This document shows, in pieces, positions 31,342-41,301 of a stretch of 64,000 bases of DNA; positions within the stretch are counted from its first letter, which is position 1; each line of letters starts with the position of its first letter. This DNA comes from Candidatus Zhuqueibacterota bacterium. Its GTDB lineage: Bacteria; Zhuqueibacterota; Zhuqueibacteria; Thermofontimicrobiales; Thiofontviventaceae. Below the pieces are notes generated by a model, which saw only the letters and a list, made by a program, of their open reading frames with translations, searched no databases and was not told where the DNA came from. Position numbers and translations under genes: made by a program. The stretch is from contig JAFGDW010000271.1 in NCBI GenBank assembly GCA_016931935.1, positions 44,806 to 108,805 on the forward strand. Direction: 5' to 3'.

Positions 31342-32679
31342 TCAAGAAATAATCGAATACAAAATAAACAGAAATATCGCCCCCGATGTACCGAGAATAA
31401 ATGTTCCCAAGCTATAAAGCCGGTATCCGGTTTTAACATCCATGCCTGAAAGTTGAGTCACGACCCAGAAAAAGCTGTCGTTGGCGTGGGAAAATACAGC
31501 CGATCCAGCGCCGATTGCGAGCACCACGATTGCTTTCTCAATTTCTGATGTGAATCCCAGTGTGCCCATCATCGGCATCATGATGGAAGCGGTGGTGATG
31601 AGGGACACGGTCGACGATCCCTGTGCAGTTTTAATTGCTGCCGCCAAAAAGAAGGGCAACCAGATGCTCAAATGCACGTTTGCCAGCGTATCGCTAAGAA
31701 TGTCGGCGATGCCGGAATTTTGCAGCACTTTACCGAATATTCCACCGGCGCCGGTGATCAGAATAATCGATGAGGCGTCGCGCAATGCTTTGCCAACCCA
31801 GCCGGAGGTAGAGAGCATGGCAGAGTCAAGTTTTTTCGGTAATAACAGCGCCAGGAACACCCCAATCAGAAGCGCAACAAACGGTTCTCCAATGAATGAC
31901 AGGAATGCGAATGCAGAGTCGGTTTCGGGATCAATTATTGAGCTGGTAATTGATTTTAACAGGATCAGAAGAATCGGCACAAGCACAGGAAGCGTGGCTT
32001 TGAAGGCTCCTGGCGCGTTTTTGGTTCGTTTTTCTATTTCAATATCCGAAATATCCGGATTTGGATCGATGTAAGTACGGGCGGCATACTTTGTGGCGAA
32101 CAATATGCCGACGCTGAGCGCTAATGCGCTGATAAATAAACCCAGTAGTACGACCAGTCCCAGGTCAGCATCGAGAATACCGGCCGCAGCAATCGGGCCC
32201 GGTGTGGGTGGTACTAATGTATGGGTCGACATCAATCCCAGGCTCAGCGCGACTGCCGACCCGGTAATGGAAATTCCGGCTTTCTTTGACAGACTTTTAT
32301 TGATGGGGGAGAGCAAGATAAATCCACTGTCAGCAAATACCGGAATCGATACAAAATACCCGATCATCCCCATTGCTGCTGGCACCCGATTGCGACCAAT
32401 CAGCCGAATAACGCGTTCGGCCAGCGTATAGGCGCCACCGGAATTTTCCAGAAATGCCCCGATGATAACGCCCAAAATAATGATCAGCCCGATTTTACCC
32501 AATGTCTGGCCGAATCCGTCATTCACGGAACTGATAATTAAGTCCAATGGCATTTTCGTGAGAAATCCGTACAACAGCGCCACCAGTAAAAGAACGATAA
32601 ACGGATGCACGTTCAGTTTTGTCGTGAGTACGATTATAAAAACGACACTTAACAACAAGTAAAGGACGGCTATAGGCAT
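31342..32679 (-). CDS. GntP family gluconate/sugar-acid permease
   Basis: 445 aa multi-TM; SSVNDGFGQTLGKIGLIIILGVIIGAFLENSGGAYTLAERVIR; THTLVPPTPGPIAAAGIL. Confidence 0.92.
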   Translation of the reverse strand: MPIAVLYLLLSVVFIIVLTTKLNVHPFIVLLLVALLYGFLTKMPLDLIISSVNDGFGQTLGKIGLIIILGVIIGAFLENSGGAYTLAERVIRLIGRNRVPAAMGMIGYFVSIPVFADSGFILLSPINKSLSKKAGISITGSAVALSLGLMSTHTLVPPTPGPIAAAGILDADLGLVVLLGLFISALALSVGILFATKYAARTYIDPNPDISDIEIEKRTKNAPGAFKATLPVLVPILLILLKSITSSIIDPETDSAFAFLSFIGEPFVALLIGVFLALLLPKKLDSAMLSTSGWVGKALRDASSIILITGAGGIFGKVLQNSGIADILSDTLANVHLSIWLPFFLAAAIKTAQGSSTVSLITTASIMMPMMGTLGFTSEIEKAIVVLAIGAGSAVFSHANDSFFWVVTQLSGMDVKTGYRLYSLGTFILGTSGAIFLFILYSIIS

Positions 32680-32721
32680 CGGTTTCCACTTTTGTATGAA
32701 CAGTATTTTATTGTGTTGGAA

Positions 32722-32754
32722 ACGTGCTACGCACTATAGAAGTGCGTAGCACGT
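32722..32754. repeat. Perfect palindromic repeat ACGTGCTACGCACT-ATAGA-AGTGCGTAGCACGT
   Basis: 14-bp perfect arms; same arm sequence recurs at 37663-37678/37735-37750. Confidence 0.8.
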
Positions 32755-32845
32755 AATGATTCCCTCCTTAAGGAATCGCTTTATATTTGATAATAAAAAA
32801 AAATCGCTTCAATTCAAATTTTAGCATTCAACACTCAAAATTCAA

Positions 32846-34567
32846 TTAGTGTAAATCCCGTTTCACTTCCGAACTGGATTTCCCGACCAGAATATCCAGA
32901 TCAGCGCCTTTATCTGCTTGTAAGACGTGCTGCAAATAAAAGCTGACATACCCGCGTGTCGCCAGCGGTTCCGGCGCTACCCAGGCAGCTTTCCGGCGTT
33001 GCAGTTCGTCATCGCTGATTTTCAGGTTCAGCGAACGATTGGCCACATTGAGTTCGATAATATCGCCGTTCTGCACCAACGCCAGCGTGCCTCCAATAGT
33101 GGACTCCGGCGAAACGTGCAGTACGACGGTACCGTAAGCGGTGCCGCTCATGCGGCCATCGGAAATTCGCACCACGTCTTTTACACCTTTCATGATAAGT
33201 TTCTCCGGCAGATCGACATTTCCAACTTCGGGCATGCCGGGATAGCCTTTTGGTCCGACGCCTTTGAGTACGATCACGCTATTCTCGTCAATCTCCAGAT
33301 CGGGATCGTCAATGCGTGCGTGGTAGTCTTCGATATTTTCGAACACCACTGCTTTGCCGCTATGCTTCATCAGTTTTGGTGTGGCTGCCGATGGCTTGAT
33401 CACCGCGCCATTCTCGCACAAATTCCCCTTGAGCACGGCAATGCCAGCGTTTTCCTGTAGCGGTTTTTCAATCGGGTAGATAACATCGCGATTGTAGCAG
33501 GGCGCGTCCGCGTAATTTTCGTCGAAGGTTTTACCATTGGCGGTAATCACATTCCGGTGCAGTCGATTGCCGAGCTCTTTCATCACGACCGATAAACCAC
33601 CGGCGTAAAAGAAATCTTCCATCAGATATTTGCCGGATGGCATCAGATTGACCAGTAACGGAATATGACTGCCCAATCGATCGAAATCTTCCAATTCAAG
33701 CTTGACACCAATGCGTCCGGCAATCGCTATCAGATGAATAATCAGATTGGTGGAACCGCCGACTGCGGCGTTTACGACAATCGAATTTTCAAATGCCCCG
33801 CGGGTGAGAATTTTTGAAAGTGTAAGATTTTCACGCACCATGTCGACAATCCGGCGACCGGATAAATGCGCCATCACTTTTTTGCGGGCATCCACAGCAG
33901 GAATCGCCGCCATGCCCGGCAGAGTCAATCCCAATGCTTCCGCCATAATTGCCAGTGACGAAGCTGTACCCATGGTGTTGCAATGGCCAGCGCTGCGCGA
34001 CACACAAATTTCGGCTTCAAGCATGTCATCGGGCGTCCAGTCTTCCTTTTTGGTCTTTTCTTTGATCATCCAGTTAAACGAACCGGAGCCAATTCGCTGG
34101 CCGCGAAAATAACCGTTGAGCATAGGTCCACCAGGGACGATGATGGTTGGTAAATCTACACTGCATGCACCCATAAGTGTGGACGGCGTTGTCTTGTCAC
34201 AGCCGGTCAGTAATACCACGCCATCGAGCGGATTCGCGCGGATCGATTCTTCCACATCCATGCTGGCGAGGTCGCGGTACAACATGGTCGTTGGCCGCAT
34301 GATGGTTTCACCCAGCGACATCACCGGAAATTCCAACGGGAATCCGCCAGCTTCAGCAATACCGCGTTTGACAATCGCTGCGAACTCGCGTAAATGCCCA
34401 TTGCATGGCGTCAATTCCGACCAGGTATTACAAATCCCAATCACCGGGCGTCCGCGAAAATAATCGTCGGGATAACCCTGATTGCGCATCCACGAGCGAT
34501 GAACAAATCCCATTTTAGTAAGCCCGCCAAACCATTCCTGACTTCTGAGTTTTTGTTTATCTTTCAT
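32846..34567 (-). CDS. IlvD/EDD family dehydratase (candidate pentonate/xylonate/arabinonate dehydratase)
   Basis: 573 aa; GVVLLTGCDKTTPSTLMGACSVDLPTIIVPGGPMLNG; SAGHCNTMGTASSLAIMAEALGLTLPG; RISDGRMSGTAYGTVVLHVSPE. Confidence 0.92.
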   Translation of the reverse strand: MKDKQKLRSQEWFGGLTKMGFVHRSWMRNQGYPDDYFRGRPVIGICNTWSELTPCNGHLREFAAIVKRGIAEAGGFPLEFPVMSLGETIMRPTTMLYRDLASMDVEESIRANPLDGVVLLTGCDKTTPSTLMGACSVDLPTIIVPGGPMLNGYFRGQRIGSGSFNWMIKEKTKKEDWTPDDMLEAEICVSRSAGHCNTMGTASSLAIMAEALGLTLPGMAAIPAVDARKKVMAHLSGRRIVDMVRENLTLSKILTRGAFENSIVVNAAVGGSTNLIIHLIAIAGRIGVKLELEDFDRLGSHIPLLVNLMPSGKYLMEDFFYAGGLSVVMKELGNRLHRNVITANGKTFDENYADAPCYNRDVIYPIEKPLQENAGIAVLKGNLCENGAVIKPSAATPKLMKHSGKAVVFENIEDYHARIDDPDLEIDENSVIVLKGVGPKGYPGMPEVGNVDLPEKLIMKGVKDVVRISDGRMSGTAYGTVVLHVSPESTIGGTLALVQNGDIIELNVANRSLNLKISDDELQRRKAAWVAPEPLATRGYVSFYLQHVLQADKGADLDILVGKSSSEVKRDLH

Positions 34568-34870
34568 AATGTTTCCGATATTCTCAATTAATAATTATGT
34601 GATACTATAAATTGTTTCGGTCGCGATTTAGTTGAAGCAAACTATTGATTAAATTACAAGTTTTGATAGATACCAGGTATTTTAAATGCTCTGCAAAACA
34701 CAGGAAAATTCCCGGTGTTCAATAGAGTTAGAAGTAGGCTTTGAGAAAACGTCGTAATTGAGATGAGTTGGAGTATGAAGAAAATGCAAACAATAGGTCG
34801 AATTTTATATTGCATGCGGAACTGCTCCCGGATTTGGAACATTTCTGACTAAAGCGATCAGTCCGCTCAG

Positions 34871-34959
34871 AAAAAATGGCGGAATTTCAATCTGCCCAAT
34901 AAAAATGGCGGATTTTCAACCCGCCCAGGAAATATAGCGGATTTTCAACCTTCAGCCAT
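34871..34959. repeat. Three tandem ~30-bp imperfect repeats (AAAAATGGCGGATTTTCAACCCGCCCAR)
   Basis: Units 34871-34900, 34901-34929, 34930-34959; directly adjacent with no spacers. Confidence 0.75.
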
Positions 34960-35020
34960 TAGCTAAGAAAATGGCGTGTTTGGGTGAATTGATTGATTAT
35001 TTCACATTTATGTAGAATTC

Positions 35021-35193
35021 AATGTAACTATACGAGCAGTGCGTTGCCTGAGCTTGTCGCAGGCAACGCTTCCACACAATATTGCTTGTTTGTCGGCTTC
35101 GACACCGTTCGTGCCGCGAACAACGGCGACACGCCGGTGCGAGACAGCAAGCTCAGCCGACGGCTAAATCCGTGCCCAACCTGAATAGTTACA
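35021..35193. repeat. Possible MITE-like element with inverted termini
   Basis: TGTAACTAT (35023-35031) and ATAGTTACA (35185-35193) bracket internal hairpins such as GCGTTGCCTG-agcttgtcg-CAGGCAACGC. Confidence 0.4.
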
Positions 35194-35207
35194 ATTTAAT
35201 ATGTCGA

Positions 35208-35236
35208 AAAACCAGGTATTTTTAAAATACCTGGTT
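35208..35236 (-). terminator. Terminator of the GH8 gene
   Basis: AAACCAGGTATTTTTAAAATACCTGGTTT palindrome just downstream of the GH8 stop. Confidence 0.65.
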
Positions 35237-35294
35237 TGATGCCTCACAAGAACTTAAGAAAAATTAAATAGTACATTAAAAAAAATGATATCAA

Positions 35295-36605
35295 CTATTC
35301 TCCAACTGGCAAATAGATTCTAAAATTCCCGCTTACTTGCAGCATTGCCAGCATATAAAGCATGCCGTCGTAATATCGTCCTTCGCCTTTGGGAATGGGT
35401 AAATCCCATAATGCCTGCACAAATTCCTTGCGATGTTCACTGGTGGCTGCCAGGCAGGCGACGGCATTCATAGCCGTTAGCCCCGAGCTGCGGTCTTTGG
35501 TCAGCCGTTTTCCATCAAGAGAGTATTGATTTACATAACTGTCAAGGCCTTCCGAATGGAAAAAATCAAGCAGCCGATTGCATTCACCGATCTGCCAGTC
35601 ATCTTTACCAAACCATGAGTAATCCATGCCAATATTCATCGCAACACGCCAGGCATCGTAACGAAAATCGCCATGACCGCCATGCCAGGGATCGACCGGG
35701 GAGCCGTCAAAATGTGCGTAATCAGGCGCCAGTCCGGTTTTCGGATGAACGGTTTTTTTGAAAAATTCCCGGCTCGTGGCAGCACATGCGTTCCAGAAAT
35801 CGTTTTCCTTATCCGCCCACTTTGCCCAAAGCTCATAAAAATGGGGGAGATGGTAGGACGGATCTGTGAAATCATCAGCATTTCCCACCGGCACAAATAC
35901 GACTTGTTTTTCCCGGCGATTAAACATATTGGAAATAGTATTGTCATCATTCGCAACTTCAGCTTTGGAGAGCATGGCATCGAGCAGTGCTTGTGCTTCG
36001 GTTTTGTAATTATAAATGCCCTCGCCGTCGCCCCAACGTGCAGATGCAAAAATTAATGCCATTGTGAACCACTCTTCGCCGTCCGCAGCGGAATTGGGAT
36101 CGAGAATCGTGCCATCGGTTTTGAGCTGCCACGCAAAATAGTGGTTGCGCTGCCCGGTTTTATGTTGCATATATGTCTTCGCCCATTTCCACAGCCGGTC
36201 GAATTCAGTCTTTTTATCAAGCTGCACGGCGATCATCATGCCGTACGACATGCCTTCAGTACGAACATCATGATTCCAGATATCTTTAATGTAAGCCATG
36301 TCCGGCTCAACCGGATAATAGACTCGCTCGGTTTCATCATCGCCATAAAAAAGCTGATCCCAACTAGCCTCAACTCTTGCACGGACAAGTACCTCAGATT
36401 TCTCAAGAATTTCCGTAAACAGATTCGGATAATCACGCGTTTTAGATGCGGCTTTTTGATTTGTCGATTCTGCGTTTTTATCGAACGAAAAACCAGAATT
36501 AACAGACATGCATACACATACCAAAATCACCAAACTAAATGCACAGAACCCATTCATTCGAATCACCTCACACAATAACAATGAAATTGAAAATAAATGA
36601 TTCAA
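35295..36605 (-). CDS. GH8 family glycoside hydrolase (reducing-end xylose-releasing exo-oligoxylanase-like)
   Basis: 436 aa; VRTEGMSYGMMIAVQLDKKTEFDRLWKWAKTYM; AADGEEWFTMALIFASARWGDGEGIYNYKTEAQALLDAML. Confidence 0.88.
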   Translation of the reverse strand: MNHLFSISLLLCEVIRMNGFCAFSLVILVCVCMSVNSGFSFDKNAESTNQKAASKTRDYPNLFTEILEKSEVLVRARVEASWDQLFYGDDETERVYYPVEPDMAYIKDIWNHDVRTEGMSYGMMIAVQLDKKTEFDRLWKWAKTYMQHKTGQRNHYFAWQLKTDGTILDPNSAADGEEWFTMALIFASARWGDGEGIYNYKTEAQALLDAMLSKAEVANDDNTISNMFNRREKQVVFVPVGNADDFTDPSYHLPHFYELWAKWADKENDFWNACAATSREFFKKTVHPKTGLAPDYAHFDGSPVDPWHGGHGDFRYDAWRVAMNIGMDYSWFGKDDWQIGECNRLLDFFHSEGLDSYVNQYSLDGKRLTKDRSSGLTAMNAVACLAATSEHRKEFVQALWDLPIPKGEGRYYDGMLYMLAMLQVSGNFRIYLPVGE

Positions 36606-37201
36606 TCATCTGCTCGGCAATGTTTTAAACCGGCAGAATACAATCACGTTGCTTACATTCAACATCGGTTTATTATTTTAAAATATAACTCTGGATTTTT
36701 AAATCGATACTATCATAACAACATGACATGAATTACAAAGAACAAATCAATTAATCTTTAATTTTCAAGATTGGTTAAATAATTACTGAACCGTTTCAAA
36801 TCAATTCCAAAAAAAATACCGTTTGGTATTTCTACGTTCTTTGTAAATAAGTAAAATTCTTTGAAAAAGTCAAGCCGAAATTTAAATAAGTGATTGTTTC
36901 ACAATCGAGAAACAGTGCTTCAATTACGATGACACGAAATGAATATTACAACAAATTGGTTTGTAACGTGTAGAATGTATAATAAATGTGAAACGATTCA
37001 ATAATAGTTTGGGAAATGGAATGCGTACAATGGTCTTAATTTTTTTTAAATCCTTTTGCAAATTCGTGCATCTAATGATTTGAATAGACAAAAAGAGAGT
37101 TTTCCAGAAGCGTATTATCAGGGGAATTAGTGATATCAGGGCGATCCGGATACCAGGAACAAGAAAGTTAAATATGTAAATCATAAAAAATGGAGTTAAA
37201 A

Positions 37202-37582
37202 ATGGCTGAGCATCTGACAAAACAGACTTTTTTAGAAAAAGTGTTCAATTATGAGAAGAATCGGGAATGGAAATTTGAAGGTGAATTGCCGTGTGTGATT
37301 GACTTTTATGCTGACTGGTGTGGACCCTGTAAAATGGTAGCGCCGATTATTGAAGACCTTTCCAAAGAATATGACGGCAAGGTAAATTTCTACAAAGTAG
37401 ATACCGAACAGGAACAGGAACTGGCTGCTGCCTTTGGCATTCGCAGTATTCCGTCATTGCTGTTTATTCCCAAAGATGGTAAACCGCAAATGGCAGCCGG
37501 CGCATTTCCGAAAAACACCTTTGTGGAAGTGATTGAAAAGGAATTGTTGAATAATGTGTCCGATACAGCGTCGGTGAATTAA
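37202..37582 (+). CDS. trxA: Thioredoxin
   Basis: VIDFYADWCGPCKMVAPIIEDLSKEYDGKVNFYKVDTEQEQELAAAFGIRSIPSLLFI. Confidence 0.95.
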   Translation: MAEHLTKQTFLEKVFNYEKNREWKFEGELPCVIDFYADWCGPCKMVAPIIEDLSKEYDGKVNFYKVDTEQEQELAAAFGIRSIPSLLFIPKDGKPQMAAGAFPKNTFVEVIEKELLNNVSDTASVN

Positions 37583-37640
37583 GCATTGTCTCATATGAAT
37601 GATTTAAATTTTTAGAAGCTATAATGAGAAACGTGTACGT

Positions 37641-37764
37641 GTTCACAGTCATTTGGAATGCGAACGTGCTACGCACTTTTATTCGTATAAATTTAACTTA
37701 TATCTCAGATGCTAATACATTTGCTTAGGGTTATAAGTGCGTAGCACGTTTAGCCCCTGTGAAC
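37641..37764. mobile_element. MITE-like nested inverted-repeat element
   Basis: Outer GTTCACAG (37641-37648)/CTGTGAAC (37757-37764); inner perfect 16-bp AACGTGCTACGCACTT (37663-37678)/AAGTGCGTAGCACGTT (37735-37750). Confidence 0.55.
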
Positions 37765-37771
37765 GATTACT

Positions 37772-37806
37772 AAAACGTCTGTAATTGAGATTACAGGCGT
37801 TTTTTG
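37772..37806. terminator. Bidirectional terminator between trxA and the heparinase-like gene
   Basis: AAAACGTCTGTAATTGAGATTACAGGCGTTTTTT. Confidence 0.8.
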
Positions 37807-37807
37807 T

Positions 37808-40585
37808 TTATTTCATCAGTACAAATTTTCGTGTGGCAACAAAATTGCTCATTCGCAATTGGTACAGATATATTCCACTGGCCAGTGAAGAACCATCATA
37901 TCCTATTCGATATGTGCCTGCAGATTGACGTTGATTAACTACGGTTTCTATTTCCTTTCCCAGAACATCATAAATCGTAAGCGTCACTAAATCCGTTTGC
38001 GGGATGGTATAGCGAATCGTCGTTGCCGGATTAAACGGATTGGGATAATTGGGAAACAGTGCAAATGCTCCCGGCGTTGTATTCGGTTGATCAAACTCCA
38101 CGGGGATACCGGCAAGATTCACGCCTTCCAATTCAAATGTTGCTTTGTAATAGGAAGATGTGGCGTGCTCTTTGTGAAGTGGCAAAGCAAATGACGTTAT
38201 GCCGTCTTTGTAGGCAGCCGTAGTAGCTTCAATATTCTTAAACGCCGCGGGTGGAACGCCTGTATAGATATGCAATTGTGCTGACGTGGCTGCGGTAGAT
38301 GAATAATAACCGGTAATTTTGTTACCATTGTAATTCAGTATGATGCAACCGGGAATTCCATCGTTGGAGAAAATCGGGATGCTATTAAACACAATTTGTG
38401 TAGCATTTTGAGCGAGCACGAATTTGGGTGCAGCATGGGAGGCCGTTAATTTAGCAAAAAAAATGTTGGCGTCGATGGACATTTCCTTGACTTCAACCGA
38501 AGGACAGCACATGGTGAAAAATGACGGCTCGTTTTGCACAATGATGATATTATCATCATTCCCGATGACCAGTTTTTTCGTGACATTAAGCGCCACCGAT
38601 AAATCCTGAATGTGTGGCAGAACAGCGTTTGCAGCACCGGGCTGGACAATGCTTAAAAATCGATCTGTTTCTGTGTGCGCCAGTGTAAGCCGGGCAGTCA
38701 TTACTTTATGATTTTCGATGGATTTCCAGGCATCGGCGTGGGTATCATCCTCGATGGAGATGGATTCACGTCCGCTCACCGTGGTAACGTACGCTTTCAG
38801 TTGCGATGCACGTTGTCCGTCCCCGATATTATTCCAGACAATTTCATTCGGCGAATCGCCGGTCTCTGTTTGTTGTTGATGGCCGTGCAAACGCCAAATG
38901 AAATTTTTTGGGGCGCCGTGATCGTTGGTCACACGATCCACAATGATAAAATACGGATCGGTCGACGGATCATTATCATAGGCATAAGAACGATCGTAAA
39001 TGACGTGGCGTGTGGTATTCGGACCAATTAAAACAGGATTTGTATTTTCGGGATTGGTGCTTTCGCGAATGCTGATTTCCAGATAATCAATATCACCAAT
39101 ACTGATGTAATTTTCAATGTACGCATCCAGATCGGGAGCATTAATGATGCTGTATGTCTGATTGATTAATTCTTCATTTTCGATAGCGATGCGGTTGTGA
39201 TCGCTGGCTTTGTTGAATAAATCATGGTTGCCAAATTGATCGTACCCACTATCAAGCGCCAGCACATCGGAACCACGGGCGATGATAAAACTGGTCGCAT
39301 CCGCCTGTTCGTGGGACATGCCCCATTTCCGCATATCATCGTGCTCGCCGATGAGTGCCATATAGGTGGCATCCGGCGACCAATCGGTGCGTAAAATTGC
39401 CAATCCCTGGTCGGGCATGAATTGCGACGATTCCCAACCGGCAGTAACAGGATCAATAATTTGTTGGTTAGGCATTTTTGTCATCAAGCGAATTTCATAC
39501 AGATCATTTTGAAAATCCAGATCAGTCAATGTATGCTGATAATCCCATTGAAACAAGCCATTGTTATCGATCGCAGCAGTGATGCCAGTGAAATAGCCAT
39601 CGTAACGGCCATCATCAAAGTTTGGCCGTCGTCCATCGGGCATCCGAATGCGAATACTCCACTCCGCTAATGATTGAAAAGTTGGATTATCAAGGATAAT
39701 TCCAGGATCGAATTCAGATTGGGCAGCACCGCCAAATTTTGTTTCGTTATTTATAATGAAGTGCGTCCACACAAACGGAATAAAGCTGGCAGCAGCATAT
39801 TCAAGATAATCAAATCCCTCGGCCCAGCCGCCATTGTCCGTCGACTGGACATCGAAAATTTTGTAATACCGCAGATATGCATGAAATACCCAGTCAGTAG
39901 CGTCCGGGTATGTGTCGAATACAATTCCGGCAATTCCGATGGCGGAGGCGACTTTTAAATCCACATTATTATTAAAATAACTTAATTCATAGACCTTGAA
40001 ATCGTTAACCGATTTGTTATACAATTTTCTGACAATGGCTTGAATTCGTGTGGCTGAGGCAATTTCAGCATCGCCGAAATGATAACCGGACCCTTTCAAC
40101 AAATCCCACGCAGTACAATATCCGGTAATTGCTTTTGATGCCTCAAGCAGTTTATTGACACCGTCGGAAAAAATCAATTCATTTAAATTGGCGGGCAGGA
40201 CGGAATCCGGTACCGGAACGGACAATAAAATTTGTACTGTCTTGTCGCCCAGATGGTCGCCATCCACATCAATCGAATCACCAACCAGATACCTGAACGC
40301 TGCTGCTTGTGCTGTTTGGGCATTGATCGCATAATTATGCCAGTCGTTCCCACCAATCGGCGTTTCTGAGTTTACGATTATGTCATCACGAAGTGTTTGA
40401 TAGGCGACATTATTGTAACGGCTTTTTGCTTCCGGTATTTGGGATGGCGTGATAATCAAGCGTGGATAAAAATCAATTGCGGCGTGTGAATTAATTGGCG
40501 TGGTAAATTTTAAGCCAACTGTCATTAAAAATAACCAATAAATATGAAGAACGTTTTTGTATGTCAATTTCATAATTGCCACCAA
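37808..40585 (-). CDS. Heparinase II/III-like polysaccharide lyase with T9SS tail
   Basis: 925 aa; AILRTDWSPDATYMALIGEHDDMRKWGMSHEQADATSFIIARGSDVLALDSGYDQFGNHDLFNKASDHNRI; YPNPFNPATTIRYTI. Confidence 0.8.
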   Translation of the reverse strand: MVAIMKLTYKNVLHIYWLFLMTVGLKFTTPINSHAAIDFYPRLIITPSQIPEAKSRYNNVAYQTLRDDIIVNSETPIGGNDWHNYAINAQTAQAAAFRYLVGDSIDVDGDHLGDKTVQILLSVPVPDSVLPANLNELIFSDGVNKLLEASKAITGYCTAWDLLKGSGYHFGDAEIASATRIQAIVRKLYNKSVNDFKVYELSYFNNNVDLKVASAIGIAGIVFDTYPDATDWVFHAYLRYYKIFDVQSTDNGGWAEGFDYLEYAAASFIPFVWTHFIINNETKFGGAAQSEFDPGIILDNPTFQSLAEWSIRIRMPDGRRPNFDDGRYDGYFTGITAAIDNNGLFQWDYQHTLTDLDFQNDLYEIRLMTKMPNQQIIDPVTAGWESSQFMPDQGLAILRTDWSPDATYMALIGEHDDMRKWGMSHEQADATSFIIARGSDVLALDSGYDQFGNHDLFNKASDHNRIAIENEELINQTYSIINAPDLDAYIENYISIGDIDYLEISIRESTNPENTNPVLIGPNTTRHVIYDRSYAYDNDPSTDPYFIIVDRVTNDHGAPKNFIWRLHGHQQQTETGDSPNEIVWNNIGDGQRASQLKAYVTTVSGRESISIEDDTHADAWKSIENHKVMTARLTLAHTETDRFLSIVQPGAANAVLPHIQDLSVALNVTKKLVIGNDDNIIIVQNEPSFFTMCCPSVEVKEMSIDANIFFAKLTASHAAPKFVLAQNATQIVFNSIPIFSNDGIPGCIILNYNGNKITGYYSSTAATSAQLHIYTGVPPAAFKNIEATTAAYKDGITSFALPLHKEHATSSYYKATFELEGVNLAGIPVEFDQPNTTPGAFALFPNYPNPFNPATTIRYTIPQTDLVTLTIYDVLGKEIETVVNQRQSAGTYRIGYDGSSLASGIYLYQLRMSNFVATRKFVLMK

Positions 40586-40864
40586 TTAGTTTTTATTGCG
40601 TACTGATCTTGAAAAAGTTTGAATCGTTTTCTGATCTTCTCTGCGAAGGAGAATTTAGATTAGTTGACAGAACACGAAAGAAAATTGTACAGTAATCTAT
40701 GACTTGCTGTACTTTTATGCTAAAGAGCAATTATGCTTCCAAAATGTGAATTTAAAATTATTTTTAATTTTTAGTATCTTAATGTTGAAATTTGTGCATA
40801 ATAAGGAACAAGAATTAAATAACTTGGCCATGTGTTAATAAATTGAAATTAATCCATAATATTG

Positions 40865-40938
40865 ACATCCCGCTAAATCCCCCTTCAAAGGGGGACTTCA
40901 AAGTTTTCACCCCCTTCGAATGGGGGCAGGGGGGATGT
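40865..40938. repeat. Palindromic repeat with two internal hairpins
   Basis: ACATCCC...GGGATGT outer arms enclosing CCCCCTTCAAAGGGGG and CCCCCTTCGAATGGGGG. Confidence 0.65.
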
Positions 40939-41301
40939 TAAAATTGAACAACTTAATTAATTCTCGTTGCTAAGTGAGAAAAATTTAATATTTAAAAACA
41001 AGTTAAACCACAGAAATCACAGAAGAACACGGAATAAATAAAGTATGCTTTTTTAGTGTTTATCCGTGTTTTCAGTGATCCAATTTTTCTTTTTTGGGTT
41101 CTGGTTCATTCAGGTTGGGATAATTGTAAAATATTTTATCTTTAATTAACCGAATAGCATGAAATCGAATGTGATGTCTAATGAGAATACGGTTGAGTCA
41201 TCAGCAAGAGGTATATTAAAACGAAGACAAATTTAATTTGTTTTCCATTTTCCGGACTTCGTTCTAATTATCAAATATAGTATCGGCAGCTATGTATGAA
41301 T

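Noticed and set aside
31482-34590. Long antisense ORFs opposite the GntP permease and IlvD/EDD genes (e.g. 197, 177, 121, 115 aa)
   Set aside because: Shadow ORFs from codon bias of well-supported genes; no independent domain evidence.
34871-34959. CRISPR-like repeat array
   Set aside because: Units are contiguous with no spacers, only three copies, and no cas genes nearby.
36924-37220. 98-aa minus-strand ORF upstream of thioredoxin
   Set aside because: AT-rich intergenic DNA with low-complexity translation overlapping the thioredoxin start; no support.
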